Origin: Ascidia mentula
Taxonomy: Eukaryota; Chordata; Ascidiacea; Phlebobranchia; Ascidiidae
DNA length: 64,000 nt
Assembly: GCA_947561715.1 (NCBI GenBank)
Contig: OX387199.1
Coordinates: forward strand, 22,201,001 to 22,265,000
Reading direction: 5' to 3'
Part shown: piece after piece, positions 50,301 to 61,451 of the stretch
Position numbering within the stretch: position 1 is the first letter of the stretch
Layout: each line of letters starts with the position of its first letter
Program-made: the position numbers and the translations under genes
The notes under the pieces: generated by a model
The model's input: the letters and a program-made list of their open reading frames with translations, nothing else
The model's database searches: none
Told to the model about the DNA's origin: nothing

Positions 50301-53300
50301 AATTGCTTTGATTCGGGGCTACTTTTACTTCCTAGCGTTTTTTATTTTTAATTAGTAGCATCAAGGAAACCGATAATTGCAGTGGAAGTCTATGATATTT
50401 TAATACATTTTCTCGCGGCAAACCAGAACACACTTCACGGCGCACAGTTTGAGAAACCCTGCTTGGAACTACAGAAGGCGGCAAATCAGTTGTGTGTTTT
50501 CCGCTCAGGTCTTACCAACAACCTCTGTCTTGGTGATCAGGAATTCGTTCCCTGCCAACCACCTTGTAACTACCGCTGTGAATTGGGAAGAATCGTCTCT
50601 TACAATTGCTTTGCGAGGACTTGCACTCCAACCTGTGCTTGTCCCTTGGAGAGATACATTTCGCACGGAAGTCGGTGTCTCTCGGAACAACAGTGTCACG
50701 ACCAATGTATGCACTATGTTTAAGTGTATTCGTAACACCGTCTTTTGAAGTTGTTTATAACGATGGTAGCGGTATATCAAAAAAGGAGGGGGGAAATGCG
50801 GAAACAGTCTATAGGTGTTCGGTTACTGTATTTAAATCTATTTAAAACTAATGGCAATTTTGGTGGTCAATAGACGAGTAGTTAACAATGTATGCGCCAG
50901 ACAGAAAACGCTGGTCATGAACGTTAATTAATTTCAGACAACCTTTTGTCTGCCACTGCAGCGTTTCTGTGTTACAACATATTCTAGGAGGGGATGCCCC
51001 ATCCGCCCCCTCCTGTGTTCGCCCATACGTTAGGACTCAAGTTTATGGCGATGGTTGGGAACTTACGTCAATTTCCCGTTGTATTCAGTGCCACCGAAAT
51101 GCGAGGGAGTAAAGCAGCACACGACCTGTATGCGATGCCCCCTCTCCTGTCCTGGCTACGAACGGTTCGCTGCTCCATGTACAGATGCACCGGGAAACTG
51201 CAGAAACGGATGCTCCTGCCCCAGTTTTGCTCCTTACGTTTACGCGCAGAGATGCATTCCACATATACTCTGCCCCCTTCCTCCAGGTAAGCTTGTGGTG
51301 TGTTAACCAAGGTATAATTTTTTCAAGCATTGTTTCTTTGGTTGATGTGAGAGAACCGTCATACGATTCTATTTCCAGCCACATTGTGGTGTTGATATTT
51401 TCAAATTAAGATGTCGTAATGTAACGTTGGATATATCAACGAAAATCACTATTACCATGGGTACAGACAAAGCCGAGAGACTCTCACAATCCGCTCCATA
51501 AACGTCACCGTTCTTTCCTCAGTTTTCCCGCAATGCGAGGGCGGTCGAGTTTACACGGGCTGCATCACGTGTCCACGAACATGCCCGGGATGGGGAAATC
51601 CCATCACAGCAACCTGCGTGCCCGATCCAAACAACTGCGTTTCCGGTTGCGCTTGCCCGAGCTACATTCCTTTCTGGCACAACCGGACTTGTGTCGCCGT
51701 TTGTCCTCCACCACCTGGTAATCACGTACAATACTGCTACGAATCATAAGGTTTACGCAGGCTTCGCAGCCCAAGCATTGCAGTTAAGCTAGATCAGCCA
51801 TATTTATACATGCAAGTCGGAGCGAGATTTGAAAATCAAGCTTCCGGTGAGGTTTGAACTCACGACCCTGGGCTAACCAGGCCCAACGCTCTACCAACTG
51901 AGCTACAGTAGCTCAGTGGTTTCACGAGGGTATATTGTGGCCAAGGTACACTGGTGTGCAAGCGCACAATTTGCCAGGCAACCTTTACTTACGTATTGGA
52001 ACTCTACCACTACAATCACCGCCGCAATGTTTAAGGCAATGCATTCCATGAAGCAATATTTAGATGAATAGTTGCCCATTGTTTTCTTGAAAATCCTCCT
52101 GCGAGCGTTTTTGGTAAACAAGCGGTTGGTGGCAAAATAAATGGATTTCAAAAGTTGCTGTTGTGCCTAATTTATAATGATATTGTTAATATGTGAATAA
52201 CTTCATTTTTTAACACAGTGGGATTTAAATCAATTTAGCAATAAACTGCTGCTTAATACATGCACTATGAAACACACGATCAAGAATCATCATCCCTTCG
52301 GGACACAATGGAAATAAACGACAAATATCACAAATAATTGTCGAACTTTCTTGTAAGCAAAACGTATTATGTTTTACAGTGAGGAAAATTAAGTGCGGAA
52401 CGCAATACTACTTACCGAAAACAAGAATTGTTGGTAAGTTGGGGGCGATAGATTGCCTCTACATTTTTTGTAACATTTCTGATTTGTGCAATAGAAACCT
52501 CCTATCTAAATCGGTAATTTATAAAGAGGTTGCCCCGGCCCTTAATACTGATACAAGAAATTTGAATTTGACATACGTGTGTGAAAAGAGAAAGTTAAAG
52601 TAATTGGACCAGGTGCTTTGTAAGAAATTCAGAAAAAAATATTGACTTCCAAGCATGTGCGAATGCTTACGACTCTACTGGACATTCACCGTGAGTGGGT
52701 CAGCTTAAAATCATGCAGTTTTATGAAGGAATATTACAAAGCCATTTAATACGTTAGCCTTGTTATTTCTACAAATTCTATCTCACATAGACTGAATTAC
52801 TTTTGTTTATGCACTTTACCTGTTGCATAGTCTGTAGTCCTTGGCAGTCGTTACCCAATTATCCAAGAATTTATAATGACCAAATATGTCTTGTTTAAGC
52901 AGAATCCTTATTCAATTAGAATAGAAGACAAGTAAATGTTAACAATTAAGTAAAACAGTGTGACTCACATGCACCTGACACAAAGCACACTTCACAGTGA
53001 ACAGCACAAAATAATGATGACCTCCAACAGCAATAACAAACCACAATGTCATGAGGTCACCAGGTCAACACAATCCACACCACTAGGGTTGAAATTAACG
53101 ATGTTACAAAACTAAGGTACAACAACAATTAACAATTTGCCATTTCAGGTGGTGAGTGGGCAGTTGCTGGATCTTGGCCTTGGATTACTCAAGTTATAAA
53201 GGGAATACTTGGAGCTGAAAAGCACCAATGTGGCGGAACACTAATATGTTCAAACTGGATTCTAACGGCAGCTCACTGTTTTCAGCACGAAAGTGGATTT

Positions 53301-55718
53301 GTGTTGGAGTGAGTTGAGGCCTAAAGTGTTTGTTGGTAACATTTGCAAATTGTTTCTTGATTAAAACATAACGAAGTTCATAAGCATTGAAATACTGTTG
53401 AACACAACGAGAATCCGGCCCTCTATTGTAAGAATAGAAACATGTGGTTGCTAATGAATGCTTCATTTCATTCTTTTTTATGTCTATTTATTTCGCAGGA
53501 AACAAGCTTATCTGTACAGCGTCAACGTTGGGAAACACAAAAAAGGAAACGAAACGGCAAGATTGGTTGTGGTAAGATGCAAATAAAGTCTTAATGCTGC
53601 AAATAAATACTCATATGTGTCGAACTAAAATCACTTCAGTCCAATGGTTAACGCATTGTTTTCAAAACACCTGTGTATGTGTATTAATAGCAGAGCATTC
53701 GCTTGGAATATAACCGTTAAAACTGCTTGTGGTATTGTTTTCCCTCGAGGCTGCAAAAACGCCAAAAGGTTCCATGTCGCTACGAATACATGAACTTTAG
53801 ATTCACTTAAGAACGTTTAAAGGAATGAAGAACTTATAAGTGTCTAAAACCTCTCAGTACGTCTATTAATAGCAACATAGTAGCTTGGACCTTTCTCTTC
53901 CAACTTAAAAACGTGATTTACAAAGTAGGTAAGGATTAGATTTGCACGTTGTTAACCTCGTCCGAATATGCGCATAACTGCACTGACCAAAAGCGGCCTT
54001 CATCGCCCAAAATGGCCGAGATACGTCTTACCATGTCACCCTGACTAACAAACAATGCATCATTTCCGACCCAATCAAGTAACATTGCTGGGGTTTAAAA
54101 TCCCTATATTTTTTGCAGCTGCTGAAAAACTTTATGAAAAAGTTATCACGCTGAAAACAAAGGTTGTCTTAAAATTATTTTCGTTTATCACCAGCGTGTT
54201 TTGTCTGGCGCTTATATAGCTATCTACTCGTCTGTTGATCCAAGTCTCCATTTTTTTTGTATCCCATCGGGATTCGAACCCTGGATATCCTGGCCACAAA
54301 TCGCGATAAGGTTTTTATCTTGTTGTAGGGTAACCACCTACCCCATCCAGAGAAAATTCTGAATCCGTTCACACTCAATGCCTCGATCTTATGTTTCAAG
54401 TTTAATCTCAACCTGTAGAGAATATACACAGAACCAGGTTGCGGACAAAGTGGTCATCCACCCCCACTATAACTTGAACAACCACGTGAACGACATCGCG
54501 CTCATCAGAATCCCGAAGAAGATCGAGATGACACGTCACATCCGTCCAGCGTGTGTACCCGAATTTATTGATCCGTACCAGCGTGGTAGTGCCTGGGGTC
54601 CACCGATTGGTGCTTTCTGCTATGTTGCGGGCTGGGGTTCAACAAAAAGTGAGATATTTGCAGAAATGTTTGTGGTAAATAGGATACGCCTCAGCAACAT
54701 AATATATATATAGCTGTCTGCTTGACCCATATTTCTGAAATAATGTTATATAACTATATGAGCTAGGCATATCCAATACAGCAGCAAGAAAGGCTAATTT
54801 TCGGGGCAAGTTTTGACTGTAGGTTTTATCATGTTATGCTGAAATTACAACGCAGAGCGCGGACCCGCGGCAACAGTTCTAAAGCAAGCGAGTCTTCGTG
54901 TGCGATCATCCCATGAGTGCAAGCTCTTATATCAGGATTTCGATGAGCGGACGATGATTTGTGTCGGAGGTGATGGAAATCACGACACGTGTCAGGTAAA
55001 CTTTACTTACCACACCGGGATTCGAACCCGGGTTATTCGGATCAGGTTTCTCTTGGTATACGAGTTTAGCGAAGCGACTGTGTTGATGTTTGCCAATCTT
55101 TTTTTTGACCACACTGGGATTGGAACCCGGGATATCCTGGGTACGAATCCCAATCAGGTTATCGTCTTGGTATCGCACAAGTCCATTGTAAACCTCGCCT
55201 CTCTAGCGCAAGCCAACGGTAAATTAAAGACATCTTTTTTGACGTATTTACCTGAATCTACTTTTTAAGTCGAAAGTTTGTTCACACAGGGCTGAGGTCG
55301 TCCCCGCCATATTTAGCGGAAACCAACACTTTCTTGCTTTTACACCGGCTGTATTGTTCCTGCGATTAATTAATCAGTTACAGAACAATAGTTTCAACGA
55401 CAAGTTTTTGGGCAAATCCCGACAACCTAACGACTTTTGCAGTCAAACCATGAAGGCGAAAAACCCCCGAGAAAGTATCCACGCACTTTTAACCGCTGAA
55501 ATCCTTCGCAGGGGGACAGTGGCGGACCCCTCATCTGTAAACACGGACAACGGTGGTACGTCGACGGAGTGACGTCATACGGATTGAAGTGCGGCGCCCG
55601 GGGGTTCCCCGCTGTGTACACCCGCGTGACGTCATACACGAAATGGTTACGTCAGCAGATGGCCGGTTCTTCCGACTGCGCGGGTGGAGCCAATTTCGAG
55701 TGGGTTGAGAAGCAGTGA
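47338..55718 (+). CDS. Secreted multidomain serine protease: CUB, Thr-rich stalk, 3 TIL domains, trypsin
   Basis: Thirteen exons: 47338-47426, 48812-48900, 49170-49350, 49789-50114, 50383-50706, 51089-51286, 51523-51717, 52380-52433, 53149-53308, 53499-53571, 54419-54648, 54856-54995, 55512-55718; about 755 residues. A signal peptide is followed by a Cys-rich stretch ([13 protein letters not shown]) and a CUB domain at about 63-195. A Thr-rich, probably O-glycosylated linker leads to three Cys-rich TIL (trypsin-inhibitor-like) domains at about 250-467. The peptidase S1 domain is activated at TRIVGG (about 484). The triad is complete: TAAHC, NDIALI, GDSGGP. Asp six residues before the serine predicts trypsin-like cleavage after Arg/Lys. 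Where trypsins have PGVYT this has PAVYT, so the pocket glycine 226 is Ala. One junction is unsolved: exon 10 ends in phase 0, while the AG sites at exon 11 fit phase 1 or 2. Confidence 0.9.
47760..48012 (+). mobile_element. Hammerhead-bearing repeat element, copy in the first protease intron
   Basis: The stretch shares blocks in order with 58.7-58.95 kb: CCTAGTTTGGTGCCCAAC, CACAAAGTGGAAGTCT, AGCTGCACTGATGAGACC, GGCCATCTGTATGCAGCTTA and CACAATT. The last blocks form a type I hammerhead ribozyme (see 47944-47996). No coding capacity is visible. Short hammerhead-carrying repeats of this kind are known as metazoan retrozymes and as ends of Penelope-like elements; which of the two applies cannot be told from this copy. 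Confidence 0.65.
47944..47996 (+). ncRNA. Type I hammerhead self-cleaving ribozyme, apparently intact
   Basis: All parts are present in order. Stem I 5' arm AGCTGCA is 47944-47950 and the core CTGATGA is 47951-47957. Stem II GACC-TTATA-GGTC is 47958-47970, followed by GAA at 47971-47973. Stem III is ACAG (47974-47977), a 7-nt loop, then CTGT (47985-47988). H17 is A at 47989, making the cleavage triplet GTA. The stem I 3' arm TGCAGCT is 47990-47996, fully complementary to the 5' arm. Cleavage is expected after 47989. All invariant core bases are kept. It lies in the sense strand of the protease gene's first intron. This is a structural call made by hand pairing. Confidence 0.85.
50873..50984 (+). 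repeat. Dispersed hairpin repeat (GCGCCAGACA family), copy 2
   Basis: It carries AGACGAGTAG, TGCGCCAGACAGAAAACGCT, CATGAACG, TTGTCTGCCACTGCAGCG and TACAACATATTC. CAGAAAACGCTG and CAGCGTTTCTG are near inverted copies about 65 bp apart, so the RNA or single strand would form a hairpin. It lies in a protease intron. Copies occur at 41.8 kb (+) and 54.2 kb (-). Confidence 0.7.
51812..51950 (-). mobile_element. tRNA-derived SINE (family 2) in a protease intron
   Basis: On the minus strand this copy folds better than the one at 19.1 kb: TAGCTCAGTTGGTAGAGC D arm, anticodon arm TGGGC-CTGGTTA-GCCCA (GGT), T arm GTGAG-TTCAAAC-CTCAC, acceptor six of seven pairs. Homology with the 19.1 kb copy extends beyond the tRNA on both sides, so it is a SINE and not a tRNA gene. 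Confidence 0.78.
54178..54240 (-). repeat. Dispersed hairpin repeat (GCGCCAGACA family), partial copy 3
   Basis: On the minus strand: ACAGACGAGTAGATAG, then AGCGCCAGACAAAACACGCT and GGTGATAAACG. It matches the left part of the copies at 41.8 and 50.9 kb. It lies directly before a SINE copy in the same protease intron. Confidence 0.65.
54250..54350 (-). mobile_element. SINE family 1 copy in a protease intron
   Basis: Minus strand: GGTGGTTACCCTACAACAAG, AAACCTTATCGCGATTTGTG, GCCAGGATATCCAGGGTTCG (B box) and an A-rich tail. Same order as the other family-1 copies. Confidence 0.75.
55003..55195 (-). mobile_element. Two tandem SINE family 1 copies in the last protease intron
   Basis: Two units in the same orientation lie at about 55003-55085 and 55100-55195. 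Each has, on the minus strand, a TACCAAGA-like start, AACCTGAT, a B box (GGTTCGAATCCC in one, GGTTCCAATCCC in the other) and a GTGTGGT tail. They sit between the exon with DTCQ and the exon with GDSGGP. Confidence 0.78.
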
Positions 55719-56163
55719 TTTCTGTTGGTTTCGTTGCGAATATAAATGTTGTCGCATTTGCACAAACATTTACCGAGTGTTTTGGTTTCTAACTTGACAG
55801 AATATCAAGGCATTATATTCTGCAAATGGCAAAAAAATTCAAGACGGTGAAGCAAGGCATGAATCGCAGAAAATATTACAAATTAATTGTTTCTTCTCGA
55901 GTGTTTGAACACACGGAAAACATGAAGAAAGTTTCATTAAGTTCATTTGAATCGTGGTGAGTCCTCAACACGACTTGATTCACGAGTAGACATTTTAGTT
56001 TTGTCTGCTGTCACCAGAGATTAAACGTAACACAAATATTTGTTGCAAAAACTCCGAAAAAGTTTGGATATTGCAAGATTTACATGCTTTTATTTGCGTG
56101 AAATTGTAAACGAACAAAGCATCTGTTCCGAGAAGATTTCTCCTCTTTCTTCTCTGTCGTTTC
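55719..56163. other. 3' spacer between convergent protease and CUB genes
   Basis: The stop codons face each other across 445 bp. The minus-strand gene has AATAAA at 56094-56089. No other feature is recognised. Confidence 0.6.
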
Positions 56164-59100
56164 CTACTTTGGTTCAACGGCTTCGTAGGTTGCTCTGAAA
56201 CCCGCGTGGCTCCCGCGTCTGCTCGAAGAAAGAACAACGAGCGCTTCGTTCCCTCCTGTGGTGAATATGAACTTGTGTGGGTGTTTCCCTGACAGGGAAA
56301 GGAACCCCGGGGAATCTGTTGTAACTCCGTCGTAGACCTTTGAGACAACAAACACTTGGACGAGGGTTTGAAGAAATCATATTTTTTTTAGCTGAATATA
56401 CTAGGGAAATGATTAAACATCATCATCAACATTGCAGTTACAAATTTTCTATATAGTAGTGATTGGTGCCATGGCAACAAGACACAATGCAATCCCAATG
56501 GTTGCTTTACTCTGACCATCAAATATTTGATTGAAATGTCATAGCGTTTACAGTGGAGCAAAGTTGCGCAGTTAAAATGGTTGATAGTCTTTTGGTCTCT
56601 CTCTATACTCTGTCTATCTCACCGTCAGCGTGTCCAGGGCATTTTCAAGGATGACCCCGAGAATCTTGATTCTGACCTGAGTCCCGAACGGGGATCTGAT
56701 GATCCAGGAACACGTGACACCAACCGGGTAAGTACCGTTAGGGAAATTTGGTGACGAGAAGTACTGAGGGTTGGAGTCGGCGTTCAGGTTTCCTCCGCAT
56801 GACGAAGTAGAAATATCGACTGAAAATATATGTTTAGGTTATTGCCCCTGTTTACATGCAATGGTCGTAAATAAGAAAATAAATATTAAAATAATTAATG
56901 TCAAGCTCTGTTTAATGGGTGCGAGTATTGGAAGATTGAGATCATGCAACAAAACCCACAGTTTAGTTATTGTACAAACCAATACTACTTAACGTAATAC
57001 AACATAGGCCAAAAAGGGTTTGACCAAACACAGGCCTATATAAACCACCTCAAGAGATTTCTTAAAGAAGGTGGTACAGATCAATGGTTGAAATATTTAC
57101 GTCAAAGTAACAATTACGATAAAACCAATTGAAAATTAGAAAATGTTGCACCAGCTGATAAATTAAGCACTTGTAAACACCGCACAGAGACACGTAACCC
57201 TTTATTTACTTACGTGTCGGTTTGTAAGTTTCGTAATAAGCAAAGAAACCCCGTCTTTGGACGATTGAATCAGTGTCAAACTCAACCCGTATGACATTTG
57301 AGCTTGATACATAGCTGTTGAAGGTGATAGGGTAACCGCTGATGACCCCGAGCTTGTCAGAATCGAACTCTGCTCCGTCGCGCACCTAAAATACAAGACG
57401 TCATCATTGTTGGAAACTTTAATATTGGATCATGGCAACGTTGTGCCATCTTTTGATGTTGTGTGTGCTGGTAGTGTGTACTGATGCAGGGTATTAAAAC
57501 CGACTATGCATTAATTTCAAACTACCGCAACATTACAGAGATTTGCATCCGACGGAAACGTTTCCCCGTTTCCAAGAATATGTGTGGTAGCAAAATATTT
57601 ACGGATGACAGCCCAGTACAAGTAGCTCGTTTAACTGAAGTTAATTTGAACAATCGTCGCCCCAATCACCAACAAACAACTAAAAATTTTTTGTACAAAT
57701 TATTTTCACGAATTCGTAACATTTTTTCTGGGAGGAGGGGGGAGTGCACTTGCCCACTTGTTGGGGGAGCACCTGGCCACTAGTACGTCTATGCGTCACA
57801 CAGAAAACAAATAGGGGCCCATGAACATCATAGCATGCTTCAGGACTAAGGCATTTCTATCGTAAAGTTTGGGTGTCATTGAAAATGTCATGCAAAATCC
57901 GCCTATTTTCTTTTCCCAAGACAGCGATCTTTGGGGCTTCAAGGAAATAACTGGGGATAATGTATCGTCACCCCAATGATCGTCTGTATTACCTTAATCC
58001 AATCGCAACATCTTTCTGTGTCAACATACGAGAACCACACCCGAACCCTCTCTCCCTCTGCAGCCCGGATGATCCAAACACACTGCAAACTGCTCTGGTA
58101 TCCATTGGCGTAATTCGGAGAACTAAAGTTTCCATGTCCGGTAGGTGGCGCCACTAACTCACCGCCACATTCTGTGGAAAAGATCCCAGAGTGGTCAAAA
58201 AAATGCTGCATCTTTTGTTTATCAGGTTGGTGACAGAAATTAAACAAACTTGGTCGAGATTAGCAAGATACGGGATTCAAACCAGTGCAGCCATCTAGCA
58301 TACATAAGAAAATGTAGGGCTTTTAGTTGTTCAAGTAGCAAATATCAATCGGTCAAATTTAAGGCAATCACACAGGTCAGAAAATGTACGCAATATGTTA
58401 TCGTACTGGAGTGGTGTCTTTACTTCTAATAGTTGTGTAACACAAGCCACTTATTTTCGCCAATACTGGAATTCAAACTCATAACTTTGAACTGAGGCTT
58501 TTAATGTTATCGATAATTCTTCCAAACTCATAAAAGTTGAAACATTTCGATTTGTTTTACCAGGATCTTCAGGTATCGTAGCTGTCATATTGCCTCGTGG
58601 AACTGAAACAAAGAAAAATATATTTATATGCGCAAAAGAGCCATAATAATCAATGAGAGCTGCAGACAGGGTGTATACACGCACTGTTTCGACCTGTAAG
58701 GTCTCATCAGTGCAGCTGTTGATGTGGCACTGTGCTAGCTGGTACCTAGTTTGGTACCCAACATATCGACGATTGACCGAAAGGTACCACAAAGTGGAAA
58801 TCTGTGTGCCTGCTAGTCTACCAGCTAGCACTGCACTGATGAGACCTTACAGGTCGAAACGACTTTGCTGACCAAACGGCCAAGCAAAGACTTCAACTTT
58901 GTGGTGACAAGAAACAGTGGCCATCTGTATGCAGCTTATACACAATTCATGTTATTGACTCCACTTTGCTTATTTTGAGAAAGACTATTTCCTTAATTTT
59001 GCCAGAATTTATCCCGCTACTAAGCTTTGTTTATTTTAACAATTCCCGTACAGCTTACTGTGTTTACTTGCAATTTTGTACTTGCGAAAAAACAGAGGAT

Positions 59101-61401
59101 ACCCGTGCAGGCGAAATCGATTTTTCAAATTTTATTATAAATCAGCCCAAATTATTGACACTTTTTTGAGAAGCAATTTTTTATACTTCATTGTATTTTT
59201 TTTTCGTTTGCAAGCGGTTGCATTCCTACCTGATATAAATGTGGCAAAAAAACCAAGGAAGATGCGACTCTGGTCGGAACGAAACCGAACTTGTAGAGTG
59301 TTGTTACTTGAAACGACAGAACGGGTTCCGCCACCCGCCCCTGTGACGTAACCAAGGGTCTTCGCGTTTACGTCACTTCCGTCCCGCACCTGAGGTAAGT
59401 GGGGATAAGTGAAAAAGTGAAAAAATAAATACATATCTAGGTAATAAACATTGTTGTGAATCGTAACGCAAGGAACAGGATCGTTTTTTCTTATTCTTTT
59501 CCACTTTTTTGTAGTAAATCTAGATGTGAAAAGGGTGAGAAGAAAGCTATTACGATCATGTGATTAACACAATAATCACAGATCAACTTTCACATAAAAT
59601 ATTACAATAAAGTAGTGTAGCTACGATCCTGTGATTCAAATCGCGATATGAGTAATAACGGTCACGTAATTAATATCGTGCAGTAAAACAGAAATGATTG
59701 AAATTAATTGCCATAGAAATCACTCACCAGGACGCTGTCGCAGCATGTTTCCAACTCGAAGAGGAAAAAGGAGATTGCGACCATGTGATCAGGGTCTGAG
59801 GCACGGATCGTCCAAAGGCAGAACATATTGTTTCTGTAATACCCAGGCCAACCTGGCGACGACAAACTTTGCCTGAATGGTGTAGCTGTGACGTCACCTC
59901 CACATTCCGGAAAGTCTTGAGTGACAGCTGAAATGTATAAGAATCATACGATTACAAAATAAGTAAATCGATTGAAATATTGTAGGACTTTTTGTGCGGT
60001 GAGGTTGGTTTGTTGGTTTTCCCAAACATACCGATATATGGATACCAAACATACCGATATATCGATACAAAACATACCGATATGATACTGAACACGAAAA
60101 CCACGACCAGTAATGGATTCATCCGAGCTGAACGATACGCGCAGGGCGTCGTATGTCGATACGAAATATCGTGTCTTCGTTCTGTTTCCGCTTGCAGGGA
60201 AAAGTATCGGTGACGCGGACGATTCTCCATCTCTTATCTGAAAAGAACCACGTGACCAATCAAAAATAAGACTTTTGTGATTTAGCTGGTTTCTTTATAT
60301 TTTATTGTTTAGTTATTTTCTTACATTTTATATCTATTGCAAGAATGACATGTTATATTTCTCAGTGAGGTTCAACTCGCTTAACCAGCATAAGTTTTAT
60401 TGCTTGCGTTACACTGACATTTTCATCGCTATTATTTCTGTGTGCGTCAAGGAAATTAGTAAAGAAACAATTTCGTTATGAAGTTTTGTTTGTGGTTTGC
60501 ATGCTGTTGGTCATAAAACGTCACTTGATTATTTTTGAAACATTGTTCATGTAAAACTCAGATAGCGGCTGATGAAACAGTTTGTTTAAGCAAATAATTC
60601 ATCCGGTTTAATCACTCTAATATGGTGAAATAACTTGCGGGAGGTCGAAACCAACAATTGAGCGTTACTTTAACAGTAAGTTTAATTTTTTTTAACTAAC
60701 CTGCATTCGAGGTTTAGGAAAATGTTATGGATTTACGTTTTCAAGTGCAGTTTTCCAAATTTACGATGTCTCGCATCCGAAACACACTCACTTTCCTATA
60801 CTTACGTGAATGAAATCACAACAAGCTTCGGTGTCGATTACAGAGAAGAGGATTTCGACCTTCTGGTCAGGGTTTGGGGCTTTCACGATCCAGACGCAGT
60901 TCAGATGGTTGGGATACGGTTCGGGATAGTTAGGGGTGGTAAAAGAATCCACCGTTTCGTTGGCGATCAGAATGAATTCACATTCCTCTGGTTGTTGTCC
61001 AAAAACAGCTACACCGATAAAGGATGAGAATATTACTTTATTGCTTGTGTTTTACATTAATTATTAAGTTTTCAAAATTACATAGATGTGATTTAAACAG
61101 ATTTGCCGATTTCCAATCTTCTTTTTTAATTTTGCTGAATAAAATTATAGTACATTTTTCATTCGCATGTCAATCCACCTAATTTTATTATTTTTTCACC
61201 ATCGCAGTCTGGTTAAATCTTATCACAATTGAAAAGATATTGAAGTTATTTGTTTTTGCATTCATTGCAATCAACATTGTGTTATGAAATAATCACCAAC
61301 TGCTAAGACTGCAACCTGTATACCAATATACAGAATCCTCACTCACCAAGAAACGCTTCCACCAGCACAAAGCTACCAAGCAAAGCTGCCACAAATTTCA
61401 T
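56164..61401 (-). CDS. Secreted four-CUB-domain protein
   Basis: Ten exons on the minus strand: 61401-61347, 61008-60806, 60237-60078, 59927-59728, 59389-59230, 58602-58561, 58171-57993, 57385-57214, 56819-56623, 56337-56164. They join in phase to 513 residues. MKFVAALLGSFVLVEAFLG is a signal peptide. CUB1 is about 28-139, CUB2 about 148-259, CUB3 about 274-387 and CUB4 about 396-510. Each CUB is built from two exons joined at phase 0, and CUBs are separated by phase-1 introns. Exon 6 is a 42-nt symmetric (1-1) linker. The second halves begin VRDG, the usual CUB edge, except the last (VYDG). Several CUBs show CCD where classical CUBs have C-YD. There is no catalytic or membrane domain, so it is probably extracellular and adhesive or scaffolding; the exact role is unknown. 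A TATA-like box lies about 50 bp before the start. Confidence 0.88.
58658..58717 (-). ncRNA. Type I hammerhead self-cleaving ribozyme, apparently intact
   Basis: Minus strand: stem I arm AGCTGCA (58717-58711), CTGATGA (58710-58704), stem II GACCT-TAC-AGGTC (58703-58691), GAA (58690-58688), stem III ACAG (58687-58684). Then comes a 14-nt loop containing the self-complementary GTGTATACAC, then CTGT (58669-58666). H17 is C at 58665, giving the canonical GTC cleavage site, and the stem I return arm TGCAGCT is 58664-58658. All invariant core bases are present. It is on the sense strand of the four-CUB gene. Confidence 0.85.
58829..58936 (+). ncRNA. Interrupted hammerhead-ribozyme copy
   Basis: CTGATGA (58836-58842), stem II GACCTTACAGGTC (58843-58855) and GAAAC are followed by about 55 extra bases. 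After these the expected GAAACAG (58911-58917), CTGTA and TGCAGCT (58930-58936) resume. The extra block separates the core halves. It probably does not cleave as a single hammerhead, though the block itself can fold (CTTTGCT with AGCAAAG). Confidence 0.6.
60022..60082 (+). repeat. Short tandem repeat, CATACCGATAT unit
   Basis: Three imperfect copies of a ro. 22-bp unit with CATACCGATATAT lie at the 3' border of exon 3 of the four-CUB gene. The third copy overlaps that exon's donor site (minus-strand GTATGT), so repeat copies may offer extra donor-like sites. Confidence 0.6.
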
Positions 61402-61451
61402 GGTGAAAGTATTGACAATGCAAGACGCCGAAATATTGGTCTGGATGCCAA

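Larger units (their letters stand above)
58650..58950. mobile_element. Rearranged hammerhead-bearing repeat element in the four-CUB gene
   Basis: It contains one apparently intact hammerhead on the minus strand (58658-58717) and a second hammerhead core on the plus strand (58829-58936), so the unit is inverted on itself. Between them lie blocks also found at 47.8-48.0 kb (GGTACCTAGTTTGGTACCCA, CACAAAGTGGAAATCT). A block at 58857-58910 is the reverse complement of a block upstream of the 47.9 kb ribozyme. It lies in the intron between exons 5 and 6. Confidence 0.7.

Noticed and set aside
54900-55268. 122-codon plus-strand frame reading through the last protease intron
   Set aside because: The real exon stops at 54995 with a GT donor; the rest of the frame runs through two SINE copies.
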